Assembly: GCF_910592395.1 (NCBI RefSeq)
Contig: NC_088309.1
Span: 27,158,599-27,222,598 of the forward strand
DNA from: Lineus longissimus
Lineage: Eukaryota; Nemertea; Pilidiophora; Heteronemertea; Lineidae
DNA length: 64,000 bases
Direction of reading: 5' to 3'
Shown here one piece after another: positions 1 to 24,666 of the stretch; the stretch's first letter is position 1; each line of letters opens with the position of its first letter. Position numbers and translations under genes: made by a program. The notes beneath the pieces are model-generated. The model had not been told where the DNA came from. It was given only the letters and a program-made list of their open reading frames with translations, and did no database searches.

Positions 1-1083
1 ATACAAGTTTTGAAAAGTGGAAAATATTTTCTCCTTAAACTATTTTATATACATATCTCTTACAACTTTGAATGAATATCTCTTGATAACTAAATTATCA
101 TACAATGTATTGTCAGATATTTTCGGGCCGTTAAATATACAAGTACATTTCAATAGCTTCTAATAGCACATCAATAGCATCTAATACTAGCATCTCATAG
201 CATATCAAAGAACAATTACAGTGATCAACCTTTGTTTGATACACATAGAGAAATCGAAATATATGTGAACGTATGTACAATGCACAATGCACAGAGCACC
301 AAAAAACATAATCAGGTACGTTCAATTGACTACGCAGGTTAACCCTTAGAGTGCCAAATACATGTATGTGATAGAACCCAGGATAGAATCTAATCTTGCC
401 TTCATCTTTAAGGTGCTGTTCAAATTACTTGACAGATCTAAGACAGTAAAAATGTCCCAGTTTAACCCTTCAAAACAAGAACATTCATGAAATTACCCCC
501 CGAAATCTTTGGCACTTAAAGAGTCAACAAATGAAAAAGAAGGCACATTACTGAAAATATTCACTCATTCAAAATAGGGACTGGAAATTGTGCCGTAGTC
601 CAAAGGGTAGTTCACCAGTATATTTGAGCAGATACTATTTTGAGGCAAGAAATACTTGACTTGAAGACCGACAAACTATTTTCCGATGTTCAAATAATAT
701 TCAAGGGAGCTTACTGAACTGGCGCAATGAACAAGGTCACAAATACTAGGCCTATTCTACATTTGCATAATATAGAAAATACACTCTTTTTTCATGAGGT
801 ATATATTCATCATCTTGTTGTCACATCATGGGTGTGAGGTGAGATGGCACTGTTGTGAATTTCTCGATTCCTCACCCACAGACAGCTACTTATCCATTCA
901 CCATGTAGATGATTGAAGAAGCCTCCTCATAAGACTTGACAAGAATTTTCACACTGAGCTGAAGCGGTGTCATAAATATTCCTTGCATAAAACTACTTTA
1001 CAATCACAACAACAGTCCAAGGTATGAAGACAAAAGTCATAAACTGTCAGCATAGTGAACACAATTATGAACCTAATCCTTGT
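1..1083 (-). other. Downstream flank / probable 3' UTR of the NEDD4-like gene
   Basis: This AT-rich stretch lies directly 3' of the ligase stop codon on the minus strand. I see no coding segment and no clear minus-strand AATAAA or ATTAAA signal, so the transcript end may lie beyond the left edge of the window. Confidence 0.4.
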
Positions 1084-15409
<14,326 letters not shown>

Positions 15410-15955
15410 AAAAACAACGCAATAATTTACCAAAATAAATCCAAAGGTTTATGCACAATGCGCATGCGCGGCACACAGGTACCCGGAAGTGCAAAATCAA
15501 CATCTGATCACAGGCAACGGGATGATCCAGTTAACACCTTGACATACAGCGTTTTGATGGACAAGCCAAAACTGATCTTGAGGTCATCATGACGTGGTCA
15601 TTGCATGTTGTACGCATATGATGGTAAATAAGTATGTACATGCAATTAGTACTATCAATCTCACAAACTACTGTATAGGCACACTGTGGCTTCAACGAAC
15701 ACTTTAGCGTGTTCGATTACTAGCGTGGCGCTTGCCCGAGTAAGCGCCAGTGCGTTCTTTTTGGTACTGGCGCCTCTTCTCGCGCCAGGCAATCGGCTAC
15801 TCGATTCATACTGGGCATGCGCTTCAAGGCCCGGGATCCGGTGCATACAGAAGCGTGGGGCTAGAAATCGAACGCGCTATTTGTGTACCATCGTAATACA
15901 GTGCCCAAACCCTCCCCTACACTCATGATGCAGTAGATTGTCTGTGAGCCGGGGT
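15410..15955. promoter_or_regulatory. Upstream region of the NEDD4-like gene with a cluster of three GC-rich hairpins
   Basis: This is the left part of the 2.2 kb head-to-head gap between NEDD4 and GUSB and presumably holds the ligase 5' UTR and promoter. Three short perfect hairpins follow one another: 15696-15715 (7-bp stem), 15726-15749 (8-bp stem TGGCGCTT/AAGCGCCA) and 15767-15788 (7-bp stem CTGGCGC/GCGCCAG). Short open frames here on both strands have no recognisable domain. Confidence 0.45.
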
Positions 15956-16892
15956 GCGAAATTTTTTTCTGCAGGATACTTCTGCCACAGTGTACATCTG
16001 ACAGCCAATCACAATTGGCGCGATCTTTGACGTCACACTGTTTATTTATGCATGATAATGCAAATACAATGGACGATACCGAGTCGCATGCCGAGTGCCA
16101 CTTCAACTGTGAATGTGACAATAGTTCATTGTCTGACCCCAATTATGCTCAACTCAAGGTTTGTGTCGTAGTGTTTAGGAATGAATTGCACAGATTCATT
16201 GTAAAATTGATGATATTATGCGTACAAAAGAGGCATCAGCTGATCTGATCGCTACATTGCAGTGCATGCATTGATTTGTGAAATTTTAAAGGGGCAGTGA
16301 CACTGACAGTGTTGCCAATGTTGATAATTATTAAAGGGACAGTGTATCCGATGTCTCGCGATTTGTGAAATTTTAAGGGGCAGTGACACTGACAGTGTTG
16401 CCAATGTTGATAATTATTAAAGGGACAGTGTATCCGATGTCTGCTGTTGAAGGTATCAGGCCTATTTTGGTAGTTTGAACATTGTTGAAGGGCCATTGTA
16501 TAAAACACATTTTGACAAGCAAACAAAATAAATTGAATGGTGGCGCCACCTATGCATATACAGCAGAACTAGATACACGGTTGACAGATAAACATTCAAC
16601 CTCGGCTATTTTGCCGAGCACAGTGTGCCTTTAACAGACAAGTCCAATAAATACAGTCCACTCGACAATGAAAATACATGTTAAGATACTGCAAATAAAT
16701 ATATTTTAGCTAATATACTCCTCTAACCATTTGCTAACTTGTTCTTTCCAAGATTATCAGAACACGTGGCATTGTTGACATTATTGCGCCATGTGGAAAG
16801 ATGATGTCAACAAAGACACGTGCTTGCCTTGAATTCTGATTGGCTGTCAGATGTACACTATGGCAGAAGTATCCTGCAGAAAAAAATTTCGC
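15956..16892. mobile_element. Non-autonomous DNA transposon with 56-bp terminal inverted repeats
   Basis: Left terminus 15956-16011 and right terminus 16837-16892 are inverted copies with one mismatch over 56 bp, beginning GCGAAATTTTTTTCTGCAGG. The identical 9-mer AGCCGGGGT flanks both ends (15947-15955 and 16893-16901), the expected footprint of target-site duplication. The exact border is ambiguous by one base each side, so the duplication is 7 or 9 bp. The 937-bp length and the absence of a transposase frame mark it as non-autonomous. A long inverted repeat plus a 9-bp duplication resembles Mutator-like elements, with Merlin or P-type as alternatives. Interior: two 87-bp direct repeats from 16273. 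A short open frame near 16070 resembles no transposase I know. Confidence 0.88.
16273..16446. repeat. Two 87-bp direct repeats inside the transposon
   Basis: Copies begin at 16273 and 16360 with gatttgtgaaatttta and run through a cagtgacactgacagtg core and a gttgataattattaaaggg segment. One A is missing in the second copy. Internal subterminal repeats are common in non-autonomous DNA transposons. Confidence 0.9.
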
Positions 16893-16901
16893 AGCCGGGG
16901 T

Positions 16902-17635
16902 AGCTGATTCATTGGTGAATTCGTACGTATGGTCTGGTCTGTACCAGTATCACTCCTGCATACCGGTGTATCATGAATATATATATACCTGTAAACGGGA
17001 GCTCATGAGCTGAAGTTGAGGGAGTTGTGATGAACCTAGTATGATGATGATCAGATAACAGTCCGGAATAACAGTCCGCTTTCACTGGTGTCTGTGAGTG
17101 GTATGGGTCTGTCCTGGATACGAACACATTATAGGTTACGACTTACGTCAATCGCAGACAAATAGCTCATTAGAATATAGACCAGTGGTCTATCCTGTTC
17201 TGGTTGGGCAATATGAAATTTTTCCTTGACGTCATGGGTGATTCATAATATCACGGGAAATTTGATCAAATGCCAATGCAATAAACTATTGGCGGTCCCT
17301 ACTGAAAAAATATACCCTTGGCTAAGGTGAGGTATTTGTATGGTATTCTAATGTTAATGACGGGGTATTTTGGCCCGGAGTAGGAGTGGCCTTGACCTTA
17401 CAGAGTAACCATGCAGTCTTGAGACACAGTTTTACTTGTGTAGGCCTACGGTATATATTTTCTTTCCTCGTGATCCCTTTGCCTGTTAATCTGCAAAATC
17501 AAAAGTGCCATCGAAATCCAACGTCTCAGGAGTGTAACAGAAACCGCGCTCTCTTGTTTCCCGCCAAATATTCAGGGATTCCCGGAAACGCCCAAAATGT
17601 GGAAATCCCCAATCCCACAATTCAGCAGCAAAATA
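16902..17635 (+). promoter_or_regulatory. Upstream region of GUSB, with a partial MITE copy
   Basis: This is the right part of the NEDD4-GUSB gap. At 17297-17350 it contains one end of the same MITE family found complete in GUSB intron 1 (ccctact, then tacccttggctaaggt). The GUSB promoter must lie here, but I see no convincing TATA box at a fixed distance from the start codon. Confidence 0.4.
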
Positions 17636-20600
17636 ATGGCGTGTAAACAAACTTTTTATGTTTTTCTGATTTCTCTGTCAGGTTTACTCCAATGTCACGA
17701 TGCCTCATCCGCTCCAGGAATGCTTTACCCTAGAGATTCAGAGTCAAGGGAAATAAAATCTCTTGATGGCATGTGGAAATTCCGCATCGATGCATCAAGA
17801 AGCCGTGCAGAAGGTTTGACCCAAAAGTGGTACACAAAACCACTGGAAGAGGTAGGTTTACACACATACAATACTTATTCACACACATATTCTTACCTGC
17901 TTTCATATTAAACTTAGGGAGAACATTGGTATACATGGTGAATGCAAGAATGATCATGAAATAATAAAATGTCCCTACTAAAAAAGTCTACCCTTGGCTA
18001 GGGTACTGGTGTAAGGTAATTTGTAGGGTATGAAATTACCATCTCATTTACCCATTATGGAGGTATTGTTTATACCATGATTTACCCTAAAATTAATTAC
18101 CCTACAAATACCTTACAGGACCTTAGCCAAGGGTAAATTTTTTTAGTAGGGGTTGAGTGTGTATGATCAGTTCCCAGTGTGTGTGTGTGGGGGGGGGGGG
18201 GTAGGGGAGACTTTACTACTGCCCACCATGGTTGGCTGGCTTTGCCTAAACTAGGTGCAGGCCATATGATGAAGGAACAGGGTTGTAAATGCAGATTCAT
18301 TTCTTTTCAGACTGGTCCGGTGATCCCAATGCCTGTTCCTTCAAGTTATAATGACATTACTCAGGAGAAAAGCATTAGAGATTTTGTTGGTTGGGCCTGG
18401 TATCAACGAGAGTTCTATGTGTCATCCTCATGGAAACATAACAGGATAGTCCTCAGGCTAGATAGTGCTCACTACTTTGCTGTTGTGGTAGGTATCAGTG
18501 CTAACCAATTGATTGCATCACGAATTGCTGAAAGTCCTTTTTTTGTAGAATAAAAAGTGTTAGTTTCCGGCCATTCAAATATTTTTCAGAAGTCCATTTT
18601 TTGGGCTGTGCTAAAAAGTCTCAACCTAAGTGCCAATATATACATGTATGATCACTTTCAGCTGCCCCCTACTAAACAAAAATAGTTAGTTTATACATAC
18701 TGATAAACAACTGTGTCATGTTTGTTTATCATTGACAAACACATTACCCTGTCTGTTAAGTATCATGTTTAGGACTCTTGTTACTCAATACATACATTTT
18801 CATCATCAAAATCTTACTTTTTAGTGGCTAAATGGCAAAGAGGTGCTCACCCATGAAGGGGGTCATCTTCCATTTGAGGGTGCAGTGAAATCTTTCTTGA
18901 ATTTTGATAAAGCTAATGTGATAACAGTGGCAGTCAATAATACTCTGACTCCAACAACTTTACCACCAGGAGATATTATTTACAAGCAGAATACTACTCA
19001 TGGACTGTAAGTAAAGCCTAATCAAATGGTTCAATCCTGAGCATTTTCAAGTTATGAATGAACATTATAGTAAGCTGACCCAAATCAAAAGTGTGCTCTG
19101 CTGCTAGCCAAGAAGCATACCAGCACTGGTGGAAAACATACTATACATGTGCATGTCACCATCAAAGTGTAAAGAAGAGGAAAAAAGACAACTACTATTT
19201 GAAAAACTAGCCTACAGCATTATATGCAAGTCATCATATTGATATCTAGCGCAGCACATCATTCCGAAATTTGACATTGTGTTTTGCCCTTGTCATATAG
19301 TTTAACTTGATTCATTTATTCTCTACCTTGCAGGCCATATCCTGCCGGCTATTTTGTACAATATTATCAGTTTGACTTCTTCAATTTTGCTGGGATCCAT
19401 CGTTCTGTGAGGCTTTACACCACACCTGTGTGCTATGTGGATGATATTGACATCACTACAAACATACAAGGATCAACTGGTAAATGACTGGTATGCCTCT
19501 GTGTTAGTCCTCTAATCTTTTTTGCACTCTTTTATAAAAGAAGTCAAGCTCAGACTTTGCCACCCCTGCCTGTCTTGCTAGTAGTGTGGTAGCACTAGAA
19601 ACCAGCAGTTCGTCCTGTATATCATCTCTGCCTGGTATGTTATGGAGGTATGATATGTGGTCCCCTCATTTCAGGCCTGGTCAAGTATTCTGTCAGCAGC
19701 TTGGGTGTTTGTCAGACAAACTCAGTGATGGTAGCAATTCTGGACAAATGGGGTAATGTTGTGGCTCAGGGAGCTGATTATCAAGGGACAATTCAAGTAC
19801 CCAATGCCAAGTTATGGTGGCCGTATGACATGAGCAAGGAGGACCATGCATATCTTTATACCATGAAGGCAAGTACATGTACCTCTGAGGTTTAGGTTAT
19901 AATATCTACATGTAGAGTTGGCAAATGACAAATTATTGCTGGGCTCATACTGGGAGGCTGTCGGTTTGACTCTCATTCTCGGAAGCATCATTGCTGTTTC
20001 ACGTTAGTGTAGCCCTACAATGATATTAGGAATTTTTTTATTTCAATATCCTTTCCAGGTCTCAGTGAAGACAAATGTTACAACTGAAGGAAATATAGAT
20101 ATCTATCGGCTACCATTTGGAATCCGGACTGTCAGAGTTGAACAAGGACAAGTTCTAGTAAATGGCAAGCCATTCTACTGTCATGGCTTTGGAAAACACG
20201 AAGACGCTGATGTACGTTGACATTACAGTGGAAGAAACTTGAATTCAGTCCTGACTTGGCCAAATAGATATTGCTTGCTCGAGGCATGTGGCATTCCAAA
20301 AGACAAAGGGCTATCAAACAAAGACGTTTTGGTCAGAAAAAAATATATAAATGAATTCATGAAACTTGTACTTTGTTGGCACCAGTAGCCTACGTGATGC
20401 TACCACTTTAATTTCTCAAATCGGATAGAAATCCAACTAAATTTGTCCAGTTTGGTGTTGTTTCAGATCAGAGGAAAAGGCCTTGACTTCCCATTGATTG
20501 CTAAAGATTTCAATCTCATCAAATGGGTCGGTGCTAATTGTTTCCGTACGTCTCATTATCCGTATGCCGAGGAGATAATGGACCAGGCTGACCAGCAAGG

Positions 20601-22523
20601 GGTCATGGTCATTGATGAATCGCCGGGTGTTGGGATTACGAAGGTGTGAGTATATGATGTACACATGCCTACACCTGTCTACACAAGTTAACATGTACTT
20701 GTAGATTTTGCAGTTGGCCGTCAAGTCGATATGATGTGTTAATTTCATTCTGCGTAACCTGCTACAAGTTATGTTGTTCACAAGAACATTCTTATCTTCC
20801 AGTGCAAGTTATGGTCCAGTGTCATTGGCCCACCATAAAGAAGTAATGTTTGAGCTGATCCGCCGAGACAAGAACCGCCCCTCTGTGTTCATGTGGTCTG
20901 TTGCTAATGAACCCAATAGTATAATACCGCAAGCACATTCATACTTCAGGTCAGTTATGACAATATGTTCTCCAAAGTTTGATCAATATCAACTTTTGTT
21001 CTAATGAGCGTAACTTCATTCATTGTTTTGAACAGTTGTTATCTGTCTTCACATATGACCTTGATACTGATACTAGTACCCTTTTTGTCTCCTTCTATTT
21101 GCTACATCCAAAGCTTTTTGATATATATTACGATATTTTGTTGTCTCCAGGGAGGTAATAAACTATACCCGCTCATTAGATCCAAGAAGACCGATAACTT
21201 ATGCTGTCGGGGGAGGAGCAGATTACTACAGTGATGTTTGCGTAAGTTGTTCCATCATTCAGTGTAGTTTATCTTAGTAATTTACTGTGGTAGCTATTGT
21301 ACTCATTTCTGCAGAGTCATGCTGTCCTCACCACATGCTTGGTGCATTTATAGATGTAAATGTTTGCACATTTAACGGTATTGAGTAAAGCATCCATAAA
21401 GGCTAATCAGTCTCCCAATAGGGATAGCTTTCTTCTGTATAGGCAAGCATTCAATCATACAACCAACGTTATAAACAGTTCAACTTCCAGTACTTTCTGT
21501 TTCTTTCAGGCCATATTGGTTGATATAATCTGTATCAACCATTATTTTGGCTGGTACTCGGACACAGGTCACCTTGAGGTCATACAGTTACAGCTTGAGA
21601 ATGACCTCGTCAACTGGTATAAGACCTTCAAAAAACCAATGATCATTACAGAATATGGAGCAGATACAATAGCAGGATTGCACATGGTGAGCGACTTGGT
21701 TTTGGTGTCTCTTGCAGTAAAAAGATGTTCCAGTCATATCAAGCTTGAGGACTATACATGGCTGGCTGCTCCTTCAATCCTATTGCAATGAGCTTTTTGT
21801 TAAGACCCCGATCTCCCTGTGGTGTCTGAGTTAATTCAATTGTACAAGCTCTCCACCACCTCTAATCCGCTGCTTGTAAACATCTTGCAGACAGATCTGT
21901 CACAACATTAAATATCTGTAATACTTCTTTCCTTTCCAGGAACCCTCATTTGTTTTCTCCGAAGAATACCAAGTTGACTTTATCAAGGAGTACCATCGTT
22001 CATTCGACAAACTGAGGAAGCAGTTCCTTGTGGGCGAATTAATCTGGAATTTTGCTGACTTTTTGACCGTTCAGGGTGAGTCAAGTGGTAGTTTATTAAG
22101 TGGGGTCGTTTAAGTCCAACTGAGATGCAAACATGGCCAACATTGTAAATTTAACGGCCCCACATGACTCTACCAAGCTTGAAAGATTAGAACCTCTGGC
22201 TGTATGAGAGGATTTGTAGCTCGTGTTCAAGGAACAGGTGTTGGGGCCAACCCCATCACCAGAAATATGTGACCAGAAATTAACTCGGGACTGATGGGAG
22301 GGGTACATCAAGCATGCACAACCAGAGGTACACATTTCAAACATTGATCTTCTCCACTGCTTCAACCTGACATCCATTCAACTTCCTCCATCTGCTTCCA
22401 GGAGTCAAGAGAGTTGCCGGCAACAAGAAGGGCATCTTCACCAGACAGAGACAACCAAAGATGGCTGCACATAGCCTTCGAGAACGTTATCTTTCATTGA
22501 ACAATGAAACAAAAGGTTACTGA
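17636..22523 (+). CDS. GUSB: Beta-glucuronidase (lysosomal, GH2 family)
   Basis: Exo-glycosidase that removes terminal beta-D-glucuronate from glycosaminoglycans in the lysosome. The 12-exon model totals 1920 nt, 639 aa (human about 651): 17636-17851, 18311-18487, 18825-19006, 19334-19479, 19675-19868, 20059-20211, 20467-20645, 20803-20949, 21151-21241, 21510-21686, 21940-22075, 22402-22523. The start at 17636 gives a typical signal peptide ([18 protein letters not shown]); an in-frame ATG at 17597 would add 13 residues in front of it and is less likely. The jelly-roll and Ig-like domains ([18 protein letters not shown]) precede the TIM barrel. Acid/base Glu452 sits in SVANEP and nucleophile Glu543 in ITEYGAD; a barrel Tyr lies in NHYFGWY. 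DESPGVG replaces the vertebrate DECPGVG. The fifth intron uses a GC donor. The set of active-site motifs is complete, so an active enzyme is expected. Confidence 0.96.
17973..18151. mobile_element. Short MITE with ~55-bp inverted termini in GUSB intron 1
   Basis: Left arm 17973-18030 and right arm 18098-18151 are inverted copies with a few mismatches and small gaps, starting CCCTACTAAAAAA and including TACCCTTGGCTA. A related single end lies at 17297-17350. No clear target-site duplication could be fixed (only a shared GT), so the superfamily is open. Confidence 0.75.
18177..18206 (+). repeat. (GT)n followed by a G13 run
   Basis: A short GT dinucleotide stretch runs directly into about 13 consecutive guanines in GUSB intron 1, just after the MITE. 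It is simple sequence with no coding role. Confidence 0.75.
19869..19874 (+). other. GC splice donor (GC-AG intron) in GUSB
   Basis: The exon ending at 19868 is followed by GCAAGT instead of GTAAGT. Splicing AAG|GCAAGT to the acceptor before 20059 keeps the frame and aligns the protein with vertebrate GUSB without a gap at this point. The next usable GT would insert seven residues between YTMK and VSVK. Confidence 0.8.
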
Positions 22524-23862
22524 GAGTGTCATTCATGTACAACTTATGTGTATGCTTTATACAACTGAATCCTAGAATACTGCAATGAGTTTTTATTGCA
22601 TTTCCATGTACATGTATCAGGTATACAAAACTACCGCTTGTCTTCTGAAGACGTTCCTTTAATTATTGATCTTCCGAAGATATAGCTTGATATACAAAAT
22701 GTTATATAATGTACTTGACTTAATGGAAATAATAAAGTGTGCATTTGTTAAAGAATTTATTACATTAGTCAATGAGCCACCGGGGCTTGGGTGTTAGAAA
22801 GCATGTCAGTCTGTGTACACATGTAGATCAATGCACATGTACATGTAACAACATGTCAACATGATGTTAATATGAGCTAGCATGCTTTCTGACAACCGTT
22901 GAATGAATGTTCTCAAAACAGAAATTCCCCTTCACCAGAAATCATGGTTAGAAGCTAAGCACCAAACGCACCTGAAAACATTCATCAAATATTTTAGTCC
23001 TGATTGTGACATTGTCCCGGTGTCCAAACACACACAATACTAACGACCATGTGTACATTACATGATGATGTACGTGTATTTGGAAGGTTCCATGGCTACA
23101 TGTACATGTATTCAAAATTCATCTGGTTTTCGACACACATAAAGACACAGTTTCTCTCGGGGGGCTCAAGCCAGTGTCGGGAAGTTCATGGTGAAGTAGG
23201 TTGTGATATGGTCCTTAAGTCACCGTGACGCAGATACTGCAAAAACCTACCATAACATGCTGCCACAACCAGACCTGATAGACAGGAGATGCTGGCACAA
23301 CCAGACCTGATGAGATGCTGCCACCTCCAGACCTTATGAGATTGCGAGATAACAAGTGCTGTTACACCCAGAACCTAGGGCAGCACGAGCAGATCCACAC
23401 CTGATAATCCATCTCAAAGCAGACCAATGAATGAGCTCGATAGCAAAGATTACTTTGGAGCAATCCTCAACCCGCGTTCATGTTTTGAAAATTGACCTTG
23501 CCAATAGGAAGGATAGAGGCCAAAGTCTGAGGGAATCCATGTTTTAATTACATTGTGCCAGCTCATATTGGCGAGGAATCTGCAAGCACTTCTGCCAAGA
23601 AATTTTAAGGGAAAATCATCACTATGATTTTGTGGGGCAATTATGGATTGACAGGGAGGACAGAGGATTGGACACTTTTTCTGTCCTGTCCTGTAGTAGA
23701 TTGGTTGGGAGATTTCGACACACTCTCGATGCTATTAGAAAACTTACATAAAGATCAAGTTTGTGGACCCAATGATGTCAGCACTGGCGGATTAATCATG
23801 CACTATTCAAACCACATTGGCCCAAGTAAAGCAATCATGACAATGAAGGAGAGTTGACAAAT
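22524..23862. other. GUSB 3' UTR and convergent intergenic DNA
   Basis: The GUSB 3' UTR runs to the AATAAA at 22731-22736. Beyond it is non-coding DNA with TACATGTA-rich stretches, a weak inverted repeat (22793-22805 with 22881-22893) and a degenerate direct repeat at 23258-23342 built on accagacctgatgagatgct. A 77-codon open frame from 23624 has no recognisable motif. Confidence 0.5.
22731..22736 (+). terminator. Polyadenylation signal of GUSB
   Basis: Canonical AATAAA about 210 nt after the GUSB stop codon, followed by a T-rich stretch. Confidence 0.75.
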
Positions 23863-23881
23863 TTTTTACAATATACGCTTT

Positions 23882-23887
23882 TATTGA
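23882..23887 (-). terminator. Polyadenylation signal of the glycine-rich RNA-binding gene
   Basis: AATAAA on the minus strand, about 780 nt downstream of that gene's stop codon. It implies a 3' UTR of roughly 0.8 kb with AT-rich content. Confidence 0.6.
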
Positions 23888-24666
23888 CAAAAATTTCACT
23901 TGTTGAAATGTTGGTTCGAGCAGCGAAAACAACAGACAAAATTGAAACATCATGATATTTTTTTGCCCCATCCCCCACGATTCCCTTTCCTTCCAAGACA
24001 CGATATGAATTAATTTGATCAATAATGGACACCTGCCTTTAAAGATACAGTTGTATACAAAACAGGTTCTATTCCTTTAGTTTGTTCTCAAAAAGTATAA
24101 CTACATATAGTTTTCATAAAAACCTCCAGAAGTGAAACAGCCATTTTCATATTCACAACAGTCGTACACAGATAGATACTAACTAAAGCAAAAGGCAAAT
24201 GAGGTGGATGGAATAATTTCTTAATAGTTCTTTTAATTTCCTTTCTACAACAAGAACACAAACGACAATGGTAAATGCAACAACACAACAATTTCTGTGT
24301 ACTTGGTAACTAAACGCTTTAGTGTTTTCTGGTTGTTGGGAATAGCCTGGCACAAACTAAAGATTCTTTGATAAATGGCACAATGGTAATAAGATATTAA
24401 AATGCTACCTTACAATGCCATTTTTTAAAAATCATGGCACTTTCATGGAAAACCATGGTTATAACCATCAAGAACGCATTTCCTACTGCAATAAGTGAAA
24501 TTAAAACAAGATTATATGATGCTGAAATATAGTCACTGAGGCTTGAGCCGCAAGTGTCCCAATTTTCCAAAAGTTCGTAAGAAATAAAAGTTCAATTCCC
24601 ATCAAGACTTCGTGGAGCGTATCTCCTTCAGCTTGTCTATACAGCAAATCCTTGTGAGTCGGCACT

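Noticed and set aside
15686-15928. 80-codon plus-strand and 61-codon minus-strand open frames upstream of NEDD4
   Set aside because: Both lie over the hairpin cluster, have no domain, no splice context and a composition driven by the GC-rich repeat.
15870-15950. Reverse-strand GTTCGATTTC, similar to a Pol III B box, suggesting a tRNA-derived SINE
   Set aside because: No convincing A box at the right distance, no cloverleaf, and no poly(A) or simple-repeat tail.
16015-16248. Possible coding exon inside the transposon (MDDTESHAECHFNCEC...) followed by a GTTTGT donor-like site
   Set aside because: No matching second exon, no transposase or zinc-binding pattern I can defend, and the element is only 937 bp.
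17597-17635. Upstream in-frame ATG as the GUSB start
   Set aside because: It would place 13 polar residues before the signal peptide; the ATG at 17636 directly precedes the hydrophobic signal, although usage of both cannot be excluded.
23624-23857. 77-codon open frame between GUSB and the CIRBP-like gene
   Set aside because: No motif, and it sits next to the predicted 3' end of the opposite-strand gene.
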